Positions 12,301 to 23,100 of a stretch of DNA of 64,000 nucleotides are shown piece by piece (position 1 is the first letter of the stretch; the number at the start of each line of letters is the position of its first letter). Under the pieces are notes generated by a model. That model saw nothing but the letters and a program-made list of their open reading frames with translations, was not told the DNA's origin and made no database searches. The DNA is from Helicoverpa zea. Taxonomy: Eukaryota > Arthropoda > Insecta > Lepidoptera > Noctuidae. Location: assembly GCF_022581195.2 (NCBI RefSeq), contig NC_061473.1, forward strand, positions 6,758,001-6,822,000. Reading direction: 5' to 3'. Made by a program: the position numbers and the translations under genes.

Positions 12301-15300
12301 TATCTGCCAAAGAATTAAGCTAAGCGCTCGTGAACAGTTTTCATGACATAGATTTTGTACATCATGAATTTTGTAACGTTGATCAATGTAAAAAATTGCT
12401 CCAATATGACTATACATAAATGTTTTCAGGAACCACAGTAGCGACAAAGCCAGATGGCGTGTTAACGCTCACACCGCCTCAATGGATACAGTGTGACCTC
12501 AGATATCTTGATATGACGTTCTTAGGTTAGTAATACACATAATTTTCTGATTCATTTGTATACCATCTTGATAGTAGCACCTATTGCCTTTGTGTATATT
12601 TAAAAGACCCAAAAGAACCCGTGTGGGTTTCGAAGAACTCATTTCGCTACTATATCATTACCTTCATTACCATTACCATTTTTAGGCCGTATACAGAAAG
12701 AAAGCTGGAAGAAGCTGGAAACTTATAACGAATAAACTTACACGCGCCGATAAGCGCTTATAAGTTTCCAGCTTTTGTTGGCGCCGGTCAGCGCTTATCG
12801 GCGCGTGTTCATATATTTTCCTGCGCGGCTTAGCAGCGCTGTCAAGCGCCGATAAGCGCTTATAAATTTCCAGCTTCCTTTCTGTATACAGCCTTAGGGT
12901 GTGTTACTATACTTCGGCCGTTCAGAGAATGCGTTCCTGACACCTATCAGTTAGTCACGACTAGTGATGGGCACAACATAACACTGAGTTCGTTACCGTT
13001 CCTTCAAAATGAACCGCCGCATTATTTTAAGATTATTTTCGTTTTAAATTGGCGGAATCATTTGTTTTATATTTTAGTTATTTAAGTGGAAACCAAAAAA
13101 AGGTAATATTCATATAATAAAATTGTTTTATTTATTCTTTGTTACAAGTACATTGAATTGAATGTGCGAACAGAATATTAATCAGACTCCGATTTGCTTG
13201 AGGAGGTGGTGTCTTCATCATCATCTTCGCCTACATGTATAATTATATTATTATCAATAACAGAATCAATCCTGATATCTCGGTCTAACAAAAGCCGGGT
13301 AATCAAATAAAAACAGATCGAAAACACTTGAAAAACGTGGTCTATGCGCACGAAACGACAACGGACGACTGTTTTAGCGTCACAAAATGGCGGCCCATAA
13401 CGCCATTTGGGGTTACCATTTTTAATCTAAGTATAAAAATGCGGTTTGGTCATAGTTTTATTTTTATATTTCATAAAAGTTATAATTAAGTCTTATAGTC
13501 CATTATTTTCCAATTCTTAAAAAGAAAATCAAAACGTATTATTTTATATTATAACTGTATAAGAACAGATTACGATACTTGCCTGTTATTTTTAGCACAG
13601 CACTACAAAATATAAACCGCTGACATAACCTTGTAATAGCGCAGTATAGATTTAGAAAAATATTGTTTACCAAGTTATTTGACACTCAGTTTGGCACAAA
13701 ATTATAACATTCATTGATTATTGATATAATAATGTTGTTTTAATGCTCCTCAATGGTTAAAACGGTAAACAACCAGCAAAAATATTTTTATCGTAACTGC
13801 AACGCCATTGCAAAGTTACGTCGTCAGTTCAATCGCGACGTGTCAGGAACGCATTCTCTGAATGGCCGAACTATAAGAGATCGCTGTTCATCTGTCACCA
13901 CGCTATATCTCATAAAATAGCTAGACATTTGACATTTTCACAGATTATGTATTTCTGTTGCAACGTAACAAAATACTGAAAACTAGAATAAAATAAATAT
14001 TTCAGTAGGCTCCCATACAAAAAAAAAATATTTCTTGATCCTTCGTGAGAGAGGTCGACTCGCACTTTTCCGCATTTTAGTTTACATACCAACATACTAT
14101 GTGAAATTTTAAAATTTCACTTTCTTTTTCTATCGTCCCACTCCTGGGCACAGGCCTCCTCTCACACAGAGAAAGTACAGTAAACTGCACGTCAGTGGTA
14201 ACTGTCATGCACCTTAAATCAATACTAATAAGTACGATTTTCCTATAAAGCTATTACCACTGACCTGAAGTTGACTGTACAACTCCAAAAGTAAAAAAAT
14301 GTTTCTTGTCTATCCTCAGGTAAGTTCGCAGTAATAATGGCGGACCCACCGTGGGATATCCACATGGAGCTACCGTACGGTACCATGTCTGACGATGAGA
14401 TGAGATGTCTAGGAGTGCCACAGCTGCAAGACAGTGGACTTATATTCCTCTGGGTTACTGGCAGGTAAATATACCGTAAAAACGACCATCAACATCAAAT
14501 ATAAGTATTTTATATATTAGATGCATGTCCCAATTGCGTGGCTGGCCGTAATTATTTTGAATATACTTACATAATTAACTATCTATAACGCAACAAAGAT
14601 TTAAGAGTGGAGGCTAGTGACGTCACGTCTATGTAAAATTTGTGCTTAGAAATGACGTAACACAAAATTGAATCGTGTTGTATCTTCGTTGTTATTTGTT
14701 TGTGTAACTTTTTTCCATTTGCCATTTTTGCCTATTGTTGTACCTGAATATATGCCGTCGTACCATAAAAAAAGACTTTTAAACGTCCGTTGAACACTTG
14801 TCTAAAAAAATGACAGATTATGACATTGAAATAAGGTCCATTTTGCAGCCACACTTTTTTTAGACAAGTGTTTGACACATGTTTAAGTTTTTGTGGTAAG
14901 ACCAATAGAATTTTAATAAAGAATTGAGAGTTAAGTAGCATCTATTACAACGAGCGATGAAAATAAAGAATTGAGTGTTAATTCCACAGAGCGATGGAGT
15001 TAGGCCGGGAATGCCTCAAGCTATGGGGCTACGAGCGAGTAGACGAGCTGATCTGGGTGAAGACCAACCAGCTGCAGCGAATCATCCGCACCGGCCGCAC
15101 GGGACACTGGCTCAACCACGGCAAAGAACATTGTCTCGTACGTATTTCACGTATTTCTATCTGACTGAGTGCAAATACTGAGTTTTGCAAGTTAACGTTC
15201 TCGATACGTAAAGTATCATACATTTTAGGGTGTATCTACACGGTGCAAGTAGCTTGCGCATGTTGAGGCACATGCGCAGGTTACATGCACGTTAAAAACG

Positions 15301-16732
15301 TGCGGGGCCAGCGACTCGCGCATGTACCAAAGCGAAATACCCACCCGCGTGCTCTTGTTACTTGCTCCAGCTATTTGCACCGTGTAGATGCACCCTTTTT
15401 GAAGTTTACCATTTGATTCCTTGCGCACTTGTTCGTACAGATCTTGTCGGGAACCCTTGTTTGCCTGAAGGTGAAAGATGTTTTAACTTCAGAAATGCAA
15501 AATTAATGGCTGCTAACTGTTCTCATAGCAAGCCTTCCACCACTTCATATAATATGTAAAGGAGAGTTCAGATGTAGGTTCAGATACAAAAAAGGCATCG
15601 TGTCAGAAACACTTTCGGCTCTATTTTTTGTACATCCCATTACTGGCCTACTGAATTATGCCTTTTTCTACGCACCGTAATTTGGGCGGCTGAAAATATT
15701 ATTTATCTAAACTCTGTTTTAAACGTTTTCAGGTGGGTATGAAAGGCAGCCCGGAAAATTTAAACCGTGGCCTGGACTGTGACGTCATCGTGGCCGAAGT
15801 CCGCGCCACCTCGCACAAACCTGACGAGATCTACGGCATTATTGGTGAGAACACATACTTTTATATAGTCTTACTAGATGTTTCTACAGCGTCCTGGGAG
15901 AACTTCTTAGCTTACCCGGACAAAACCTAACAGTAAAAGATTTTAAATCAGTTCAGTAGTTTCGGACCCTTTACGGTGCAAACAAACACTAAAATGTTTC
16001 TTCTTTATTATATGGGTATAGACTAAATTCCGCCATTGGTTTCGCCCGCGTACCGTGGTAGCGTCACAAACAAAAAAAAGACAAATATTTCCATGTTATA
16101 TATATAGGTGATGGGCGAACTTGTTAACAACCAGGCTTTTAAAAAAAGCTAATTAAAACATATAATTTCTTTCAGAGAGGCTTAGTCCTGGAACCAGAAA
16201 AATAGAACTGTTTGGCAGACCACACAATGTTCAACCTAATTGGTGAGTAAATAGTGTGAAGTTTCACTAAACGATTCTTCTACAATCACGTTAAATGAAA
16301 AATATAAGCCCTTAAATTAAAAGTAAATATAAGCACCGACAATTTTATAGTACATTTCTGGTCCCTTGCAGCGGGGTATCCTTCGGGAATAGTCCTTCGG
16401 TCGGGAAGTGACTGAATTCTCACATGAGAATTTGATGGCAGAAGTTTTTAAAAATAACAGTTGGCGTCTATTAAATGTCTAAAGTAGCTCAAAATTAAAA
16501 TCTAAATACTGTATTTCTGGATACTTATTTTACTCTTTTATTGTTTTCTTTTCATCTAGCTTTTTTACTTTTTTGACCCTAACATAAATGTGCTCACTAT
16601 TCTAGGATAACTCTCGGTAACCAAGTGGATGGCGTGCGGTTGGTAGACCCGGATTTGATCGGTGCCTTCAAAAAGCGTTACCCGGACGGCAACTGCATGG
16701 CACCGCCGCCGCCCGACCCAGGCCTAGCCTAG
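6383..16732 (+). CDS. METTL3: N6-adenosine methyltransferase catalytic subunit (MT-A70)
   Basis: METTL3 (Ime4 in flies), the catalytic half of the nuclear METTL3-METTL14 complex that writes m6A on mRNA from S-adenosylmethionine. Thirteen exons: 6383-6575, 6901-7087, 9289-9413, 9731-9822, 10055-10181, 10799-10970, 11617-11699, 12430-12525, 14320-14464, 14990-15137, 15733-15844, 16176-16242, 16606-16732. This gives 557 residues (human 580), in phase throughout. Two CCCH zinc fingers are visible: C249-x7-C257-x8-C266-x3-H270 and C286-x5-C292-x5-C298-x3-H302. The catalytic DPPW motif is at 367-370 within VIMADPPWDIHMELPYGTM. The C-terminal half (ELGRECLKLWGYERVDELIW, GTRKIELFGRPHNVQPNW) is strongly conserved. 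Introns 2, 7 and 8 are stuffed with transposons. The start follows AACAAACATG and gives the conserved MSDAWEEIQ N terminus. Confidence 0.96.
7640..9238 (-). pseudogene. Reverse-transcriptase pseudogene with RLE-like nuclease end
   Basis: A non-LTR-type retroelement relic in METTL3 intron 2, in two frames. The upstream part (9238-8798) holds the polymerase box as VWYLDDGTLGGNRD. The downstream part (8785-7640, 381 residues) holds ASHLWKHINLL and a C-x-C-x9-H-x4-C-like cluster (CHCGEAVNSLGHHGLSC), then KRPDGMSLFPW and LVWDATCVDT. A metal-binding cluster followed by a PD...D-type motif is the layout of the restriction-like endonuclease at the C terminus of R2/R4-type elements; that assignment is inference from pattern. 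The frame is broken exactly at a 19-bp inverted repeat (8762-8804). The 5' part of the element is missing. It is opposite in strand to METTL3. Confidence 0.75.
8762..8804. repeat. Perfect 19-bp inverted repeat, 5-nt loop
   Basis: The left arm 8762-8780 (TAAATGAGAAGCACGCAAG) and the right arm 8786-8804 are exact reverse complements around TACAT. It coincides with the frame break of the reverse-transcriptase pseudogene, so one arm is extra sequence copied from the other. Confidence 0.9.
10632..10766 (+). mobile_element. Helitron-like 3' terminal fragment
   Basis: A short AT-rich block with a duplicated TTCGTTAGTTTGATTG, ending TTCGCGGGATCAGCTAG followed by T. The CTAG-T end fits a Helitron 3' terminus. 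It lies just upstream of METTL3 exon 6, and an ATCT microsatellite (10618-10636) marks its left edge. Confidence 0.45.
11405..11548 (+). mobile_element. GAT-tailed retroposon copy
   Basis: A diverged copy of the family at 1155-1326, with GGTTAGACTGGAAGC and ATATAGTTGGGAAAA, ending near a GATG remnant. It lies in METTL3 intron 6. No target duplication recognised. Confidence 0.55.
11705..11935 (+). mobile_element. TATAGTTCGGCC MITE, 231-bp A/A' form
   Basis: Both ends carry the same terminal sequence: the left starts TATAGTTCGGCCATTCAGAG and the right end is its reverse complement, and the identity continues inward through GTCGCGATTGAACTGAC. The full-length relatives have two different ends. 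It begins only five bases into METTL3 intron 7 (donor GT at 11700-11701). Same length as the copy at 50440-50670. Confidence 0.88.
11996..12099. mobile_element. Small MITE with GTACAGT ends, copy 1
   Basis: A 104-bp hairpin-like element whose ends GTACAGTAAACTGCA and TGAAGTCGACTGTAC are near inverted repeats, with the shared inner block GTGGTAACTGTCATGCACCT. A second copy lies at 14175-14280. Both are in METTL3 introns. Confidence 0.7.
12104..12236 (+). mobile_element. tRNA-headed SINE, 5'-truncated copy
   Basis: Matches the 3' half of the SINEs at 18157 and 40054 (AGTGAGTGCACCTGTGTC, GGCTAGGAGGACATCAT) and ends in a CATCATCATCAT tail. The tRNA-like head is absent. Confidence 0.75.
12685..12893. 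mobile_element. MITE with GGCCGTATACAG ends and TTA duplication
   Basis: The ends GGCCGTATACAGAAAGAAAG and the complementary CTTTCTGTATACAGCC are flanked by TTA on both sides (12682-12684, 12894-12896). Inside, GCGCCGATAAGCGCTTATAA recurs in direct and inverted copies, making a strong secondary structure. TTA duplication fits the PIF/Harbinger group. It lies in METTL3 intron 8. Confidence 0.72.
12908..13875 (-). mobile_element. TATAGTTCGGCC MITE, full-length 968 bp
   Basis: The left end (end B) starts TATACTTCGGCCGTTCAGAG and the right end (end A) finishes with the complement of TATAGTTCGGCCATTCAGAG. Copies at 21683 and 55623 have the same 968-bp length. It carries on the minus strand the 82-codon open frame described at 22132. 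It lies in METTL3 intron 8. Confidence 0.9.
14175..14280. mobile_element. Small MITE with GTACAGT ends, copy 2
   Basis: A 106-bp relative of 11996-12099 with the same ends and inner block GTGGTAACTGTCATGCACCT. It stops 39 bp before METTL3 exon 9, so it borders the branch-point region. Confidence 0.7.
14755..14905. mobile_element. Hairpin-forming MITE-like repeat
   Basis: The arms AACACTTGTCTAAAAAAA and TTTTTTTAGACAAGTGTT are exact inverted repeats, and complementarity continues outward more loosely (ACTTTTAAACGT against ACATGTTTAAGT). It lies in METTL3 intron 9. No coding potential. Confidence 0.6.
15228..15395. mobile_element. MITE with GGGTGTATCTACACGG ends
   Basis: 168 bp. The left end GGGTGTATCTACACGGTGCA matches the reverse complement of the right end (GGGTGCATCTACACGGTGCA) with one mismatch in 20. 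GC-rich centre. It lies in METTL3 intron 10. Confidence 0.72.
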
Positions 16733-16834
16733 CTTAGTATTTAGACTTATTCTAGAACTTTTAAGTCTTATAATAGGTCGCAATGGTTAAATGCGTAAAG
16801 CTTTATAAATGTGCTCAGTTTTTTTACTGTCTAA

Positions 16835-16966
16835 GGCCCAAGTTTACCGCCAACACGTCCGTGTTTTCTTAAAACAACTGTGTAATTTGAAAATTAAACG
16901 TGAACATTCATAGTACCTACTCAAACAATTGTTTTAAGTAAAGCAGACGTTTACATAACTTGGGCC
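16835..16966. mobile_element. MITE with GGCCCAAGTT ends and TAA duplication
   Basis: 132 bp, between TAA at 16832-16834 and TAA at 16967-16969. Ends GGCCCAAGTTTACC and its complement. It lies in the METTL3 3' UTR region, so it is probably transcribed. A related partial element is at 18906-19340. Confidence 0.68.
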
Positions 16967-16992
16967 TAAGCTAAACGGCTATATGCCATGTA

Positions 16993-17049
16993 AATAAATT
17001 GTAAATACAATGTAAATAAAACTATTGAATATGAAAACGTATTTTTATT
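16993..17049. terminator. Overlapping convergent poly(A) signals of METTL3 and CDC14
   Basis: Plus-strand AATAAA hexamers for METTL3 sit at 16993-16998 and 17015-17020. A minus-strand AATAAA for CDC14 sits at 17044-17049, only 64 bp past the CDC14 stop. Cleavage of the CDC14 transcript some 10-30 nt downstream would fall within the METTL3 poly(A) region, so the two mRNAs probably overlap at their 3' ends. Confidence 0.6.
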
Positions 17050-17112
17050 ACATCCCACATACACGACACAATTTGAGTCAGTTACCGTGATACATCAGGC
17101 AGTCCGTCGAGC

Positions 17113-20100
17113 CTACGGTGACATCGGCCGCGCGGGGCCGTAGAAGCTTCTAGATATAGAGTTTTGCTTTTCTCTACTACCGCTGAAATAATAAACACGA
17201 GTTAGTTCTCGCCAAACTTCATGGCGGGGCGAAACGTCGCACGACAGCAGCCTGATTTATTTCAGAATCATTGACCATTTTTTTCTTGGGGCAAAATAGA
17301 GCATATTGACAGCAAACAGTCAGTAGTCGGTCAGAAAATCACAGTCAGATGGTGGTACAAAAAATCTGCCCGATTATCTATCCTATAAAAAGTCTTTCGT
17401 AAGCAGCCATATTGTAGCTCAAATATAAACTCACGCATGCTTGGCGAACCCTTTTTGATGCTAGTAACATACTACAGCTATTAAAACCCTTTGAAATACA
17501 CGTGAAGTCCTTAAAACCAATATTTCGCATAGGTGCCCGCTTTTTTTGCAAAAGAATGAATTTTTATTACTCTACCTATGTCACGTCTGCCAATGAGCCA
17601 AATAAACAAAGTTTAAAGATATTGCAGATTTTTATTGAAATAATACGAAGGTCAGCTACAGTACCTATGTATAACGTATTGTTAAACTACAGTAGTGATC
17701 TTGTTCGTACCTAAAATCCTTAGGGTAGGTTCTAGGAGCCACGTTTCTTCTAGAGAAAGTTCTAGAGTCCACGTTCTTGATGTTAGGCTTCGTGGGCGAC
17801 AAACTGTAAATTAAATAAATATCTCTCGTCAATTAGGTTTAAAAAAATGCCTATCAAGTTGTTTTTACTCATCCTCATCACAAATTGGACTCGAGTTGGA
17901 CTCGCATAATTTTGGGGGCAAGAATAATTTCCCAAAAATTATGCGGGGTCTCTATGTAGGTATGCCGTTTAAAAAGAAACCATTACATGGGAAGGTACCT
18001 ATTTTCTATATTTACCTGACTTTCTCGTGAAACACGCCGCTTTTCTCCGCATTAATAGTTTCGCGCAATCTTCTTTGAAACTGTAAAAGCAAAAAAGGCT
18101 TCAGTAGCGAAATTGCACTAATGCACCTATGTACCTAGGTAGTGTATAAGTATAGGCATAGGTATTTAACTGCCTCGTTGGTCTAGCTGTCGCAAGTGCG
18201 GCTGCTGAGCACGAGGTCTCGGTTTCGATTCCCGAGTCGGGCCGAAATCGCCTTGTGGGTTTTAGAAGACTTTCACAAAGCAGCCCGGAGCCTGGAAGCT
18301 GGTGATTGATACACCCGTGCATCGGAGAGCACGTAAATGTCGGTCCTGCGCCTGATCTCTCTCCGGTCGTGTCGGATTACCGTCCCATCGGGCTATGAGA
18401 GTTAAGGAATAGTGAGTGCACCTGTGTCTGCGCAAATGCTCGTGCACTATAATATGTCCTGCGTAGTTGGCTAATCTCCTTACATGAGAACAGCCGTCGT
18501 AGCCGATAATCGGCTAGGAGGACATCATAAGTATAGGATGCACATTATACACCCTGTGGTTAATTTCATTACGTCTATCCAAGGGATATTGGGTTGCTCA
18601 GGTAACTGAGTTGAGGAGGTCAGATAAATAGTCGCTCCTTATAAAAACACTGGAACACTGGTACTCAGCCGCATCCGGTTAGACTGGAAGCCGACCCCAA
18701 CATAGTTGGGAAAAGGCTCGGGAGATGAGATGCTATGTATACAGAAGAAAATAACCTTGATGCTATTGAGCATATCTCCCTGCGTGGCTAGCGGTCTCTC
18801 GTCGGACCGCACGGAGGGCGCGCGGCGCGGGGCGGGCGCGTCGCGGTTGGCGCCCAGCGACGCGGCGCCGAGCGACCCGTCGCGACACATCGACACTAAC
18901 CAATCAAGGCCCAAGTTCATAACAACATAAACATCCGTTTTTTTTTTAAACAACTGGGCCCGATTCTCCTAACTTTACTTAAACGACATACGATTCACAT
19001 TCGACTGAGATCCAGTCACGACTCAATTACAATTGAAGCGTATGTGGCATTCCGCTTATCCTTTTCTGTCATTTAATAATGAATCATTTTGTCTGCAAAT
19101 AATTTACGATTGCAATATGATTGTAAAGCAAACTACCGTATAGACCAAAATGGCAGACCAATCGCAAACCAATCAACTGTCATTGCAATACTATTGGTCT
19201 TATATTAGTAGCAGAATGCCCGATATGGTTAAAACTGCTATTGCGATTCAATTTTGACATTATTAACTTAATTATTAGTTTAATTTTTAAAATAAACTGT
19301 TGTTTTAAGAAAAACGGATGTTTGTGTTGTTTGTGGAAAAGGGCGTACGTAAATGAGGGAAAGGAGTTTTATTGGTGGGCAAAATCCTCTTGAAATAATT
19401 TTCTCTCAAAGTGAACAATTTGAGGTCTCATGCATGAGTACCCTCCAAACTAGGTACTTCGGAGGGATAACTTAAATAAAAGAACGAACATTAAAAACAA
19501 AACAATTTTATTATCCCTTCTAACTACTACATCACATTAGCTAGATATTGTTAACAATATCGAAAATATTCTAACATTACATACTGAGTAAAGTTTTGTT
19601 TCTGAAATAAATAAATTAATGAGAAAAATAAAATGTTATTATCTAATTTATATCTCTTGAACTGAAGACCTTCTTTTTCCTTAATTTCATGTTTTTGTGG
19701 TATAAATATTGTGGAGATCAAAATTTTATTGAAATAGCAACCTTTGATATATCAAGAAAAAGAATATTCTCAGAATTATTTCACAAGTAATTCCCTGATA
19801 TATAACAGCAACATTTTATATTTAATTTGTCCTTATTAAAATAAAAACAATTCATTAAATATATTCTATTCTTGAAACTAATCCATTTTCAATAATAAAA
19901 CAAGATACATTGAGGTAACGGTATCTATTTAACTAAAATAATTATTACTAAGCAGTGTCCTTGACTTTAACGTCTGTCTTCGATGCGGTACTTTCTTCCT
20001 TCTCTTTCCTGTCACTAATTAGTTTTGTGTCTAGTTTGTACAGTTGTTTTCTCATTTGAGCCGGTCCTGCAAACACTGCTGGTGTTTTCTTAGTCTCTGG

Positions 20101-23100
20101 TATGTAAACTTCATAAGTCTTGAAATATTTCAGTATACTAGCTACATCTTCCTCCTTAAGCTTGTACTCTAAAGCTATCTTTTCAGCCGTCGCTTCTTCA
20201 GGATTAGCTTGATGTGAAGAAATAAAGTTTATGGCATCTCGAAGAGTTGTTCGTCCGTAAGGCACTCTCTCTGGCTCTTTAAAGCCGAAGTCGTATTGTT
20301 CCGGCATCTTGCGGTCTTGCGGCAGAGGACGCTTGCTCTTACTCTCTGACTGCTTCTCCCTTGTGATATCATCTTCGGGCCTTCCCATTGAGGTTACATA
20401 AACATCTTTTAATCTTTTATCGAGCCCCTCATCTTTTCGATTAAGTTTTTCATCTATATCAGGATCTGCCTGTAGAGTGCGCTTTAAATCTTCGATATTA
20501 TGAGCATAAGTCGGAGCAGGAGTCGGCTTCTCTTTGGAAATCACGCGATGAGCGCGATTTTCAATGTTGAAGGATTTGATCGGTCTCAAAGCTTTGCTCA
20601 CTATGGCACCCATCTCAGGTGGCAATAGCACAGTTTTAATCAATTAAATTAGCACAAGTCACTCAGTAAACATCGTTTTAACAGTAAATACTCTAAATTG
20701 CATCATAATAAGAGAGGTTATTTTTCCGATTGACAATTGACATTTGAGATCATTTGATTATATAGTCAATCTGACAGTTCTAAATTCAAAATATCTTGCC
20801 AGTTACAAAGAATTCACACAGAAAATGAAACTTTTTGAATGGTATTATGCAACAAGTTTCAATGAAGACACTACTATTAATTAAAAAAACTAAAAGCAGC
20901 TGCAGAAAGAAGAAGAAAACAGAAATAAACAAAGAAAATCATATGTAATAAACTTACGTTTTAATCTAGATAAAACATCTTTTAAAGCAGATTTGGACGC
21001 ATCTTTCACTAAGAACTTCTCTGTGGGTGACGGTGTGTTCGTCGCCCGTGACTGTTCGTTTAACATACGAACTGGTGGACTGGGACTTCGTCCAAGTCGT
21101 CGACGAGGTTGGGGCTGTCCTGTATTTTTAGGTGCTGCAAAGAAGTTAAAAAAAAAACCAATTGGTCTCCACTCCAATAACAAAAAAAAAAATTACATGA
21201 CCAAGTATTATACCTGAACTGTAAGATGACGGCGCAATATGCGCCCCGCTGCATAAGCCTGCATTCATGAAAGAGTTATTTTGTGGCCGGCTCATATAAT
21301 GTGGAGTCACCATAACGGTCGAATTCAACTGCTTTTCACGTTCATTACTATAAATACTACTCCTCATCAGATAATTCTGTAAGCAACGGGACCATAACTT
21401 TATAAATTAAATTACTTTTACTTATTAAACATTGTTTAATGAATAAAAGTTTGCTGCAGTACTCACTCTAGCATCATTGACGTTCTTTATTACTGGAGCC
21501 TGACTTGTACGATAAGTTGTTATAGGAGTGTAAGTACGAATGCTTTTTGATTCAGACTCCTGAAAAATATTTCAGAATAAGATTATTTCCACACCAGAAA
21601 ATTATAAGAAATCTATACTATATAAGCTGAAGATTTTTTTTTGTTTATTAAGTGAACGCACTAATTTCATGAACAATGGACCTATAGTTCGGCCATTCAG
21701 AGAATGCGTTCCTGACACGTCGCGATTGAACTGACGACGTAACTTTGCAATGGCGTTGCAGTTACGATAAAAATATTTTTGCTGGTTGTTTACCGTTTTA
21801 ACAATTGAGGAGCATTAAAACAACATTATTATATCAATAATCAATGAATGTTATAATTTTGTGCCAAACTGAGTGTCAAATAACTTGGTAAACAATATTT
21901 TTCTAAATCTATACTGCGCTATTACAAGGTTATGTCAGCGGTTTATATTTTGTAGTGCTGTGCTAAAAATAACAGGCAAGTATCGTAATCTGTTCTTATA
22001 CAGTTATAATATAAAATAATACGTTTTGATTTTCTTTTTAAGAATTGGAAAATAATGGACTATAAGACTTAATTATAACTTTTATGAAATATAAAAATAA
22101 AACTATGACCAAACCGCATTTTTATACTTAGATTAAAAATGGTAACCCCAAATGGCGTTATGGGCCGCCATTTTGTGACGCTAAAACAGTCGTCCGTTGT
22201 CGTTTCGTGCGCATAGACCACGTTTTTCAAGTGTTTTCGATCTGTTTTTATTTGATTACCCGGCTTTTGTTAGACCGAGATATCAGGATTGATTCTGTTA
22301 TTGATAATAATATAATTATACATGTAGGCGAAGATGATGATGAAGACACCACCTCCTCAAGCAAATCGGAGTCTGATTAATATTCTGTTCGCACATTCAA
22401 TTCAATGTACTTGTAACAAAGAATAAATAAAACAATTTTATTATATGAATATTACCTTTTTTTGGTTTCCACTTAAATAACTAAAATATAAAACAAATGA
22501 TTCCGCCAATTTAAAACGAAAATAATCTTAAAATAATGCGGCGGTTCATTTTGAAGGAACGGTAACGAACTCAGTGTTATGTTGTGCCCATCACTAGTCG
22601 TGACTAACTGATAGGTGTCAGGAACGCATTCTCTGAACGGCCGAAGTATAATTTAAAAAATATTCTGGTTAGACCATTTACCGAAGAAAGGAAACGTACT
22701 TTTTATCTGGGTGCGCTAAGTCTTTATCATGGGAAGTCGAAACAGCAATCAAGAACTATATAATGGCATTAAATATTAATGAAGTTAGTATACACAGTAA
22801 TTTTTTAATGAAATATTTACCCTAACGCTAGATTTGAGACTTTCTCGTGGCGTCGGTGACCGTATTGTAGAGGATCTTGTATTTGGGCGACCAGCTTTAG
22901 GATCGCCCGCACCACTACTGCGACGCGATATGTTATTGATTGAGTCATATGGGTCTCTACAGAAATTACATTAAAATATTAATTAGGTTGTCAATATTCA
23001 CATTACGGTATTGTGTAAAAAGCATCAGTTTTTATGAGTATGGCGTAAAACGTGTCGGCATACTTATAAAAACACGTTAAATTCATAAGAGATCACTTCA

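Noticed and set aside
18170..18245. A tRNA gene
   Set aside because: A- and B-box-like words are present, but the rest does not fold into a clean cloverleaf and the same head recurs in SINE copies with target duplications. It is the tRNA-derived head of a SINE. The same applies at 40054.
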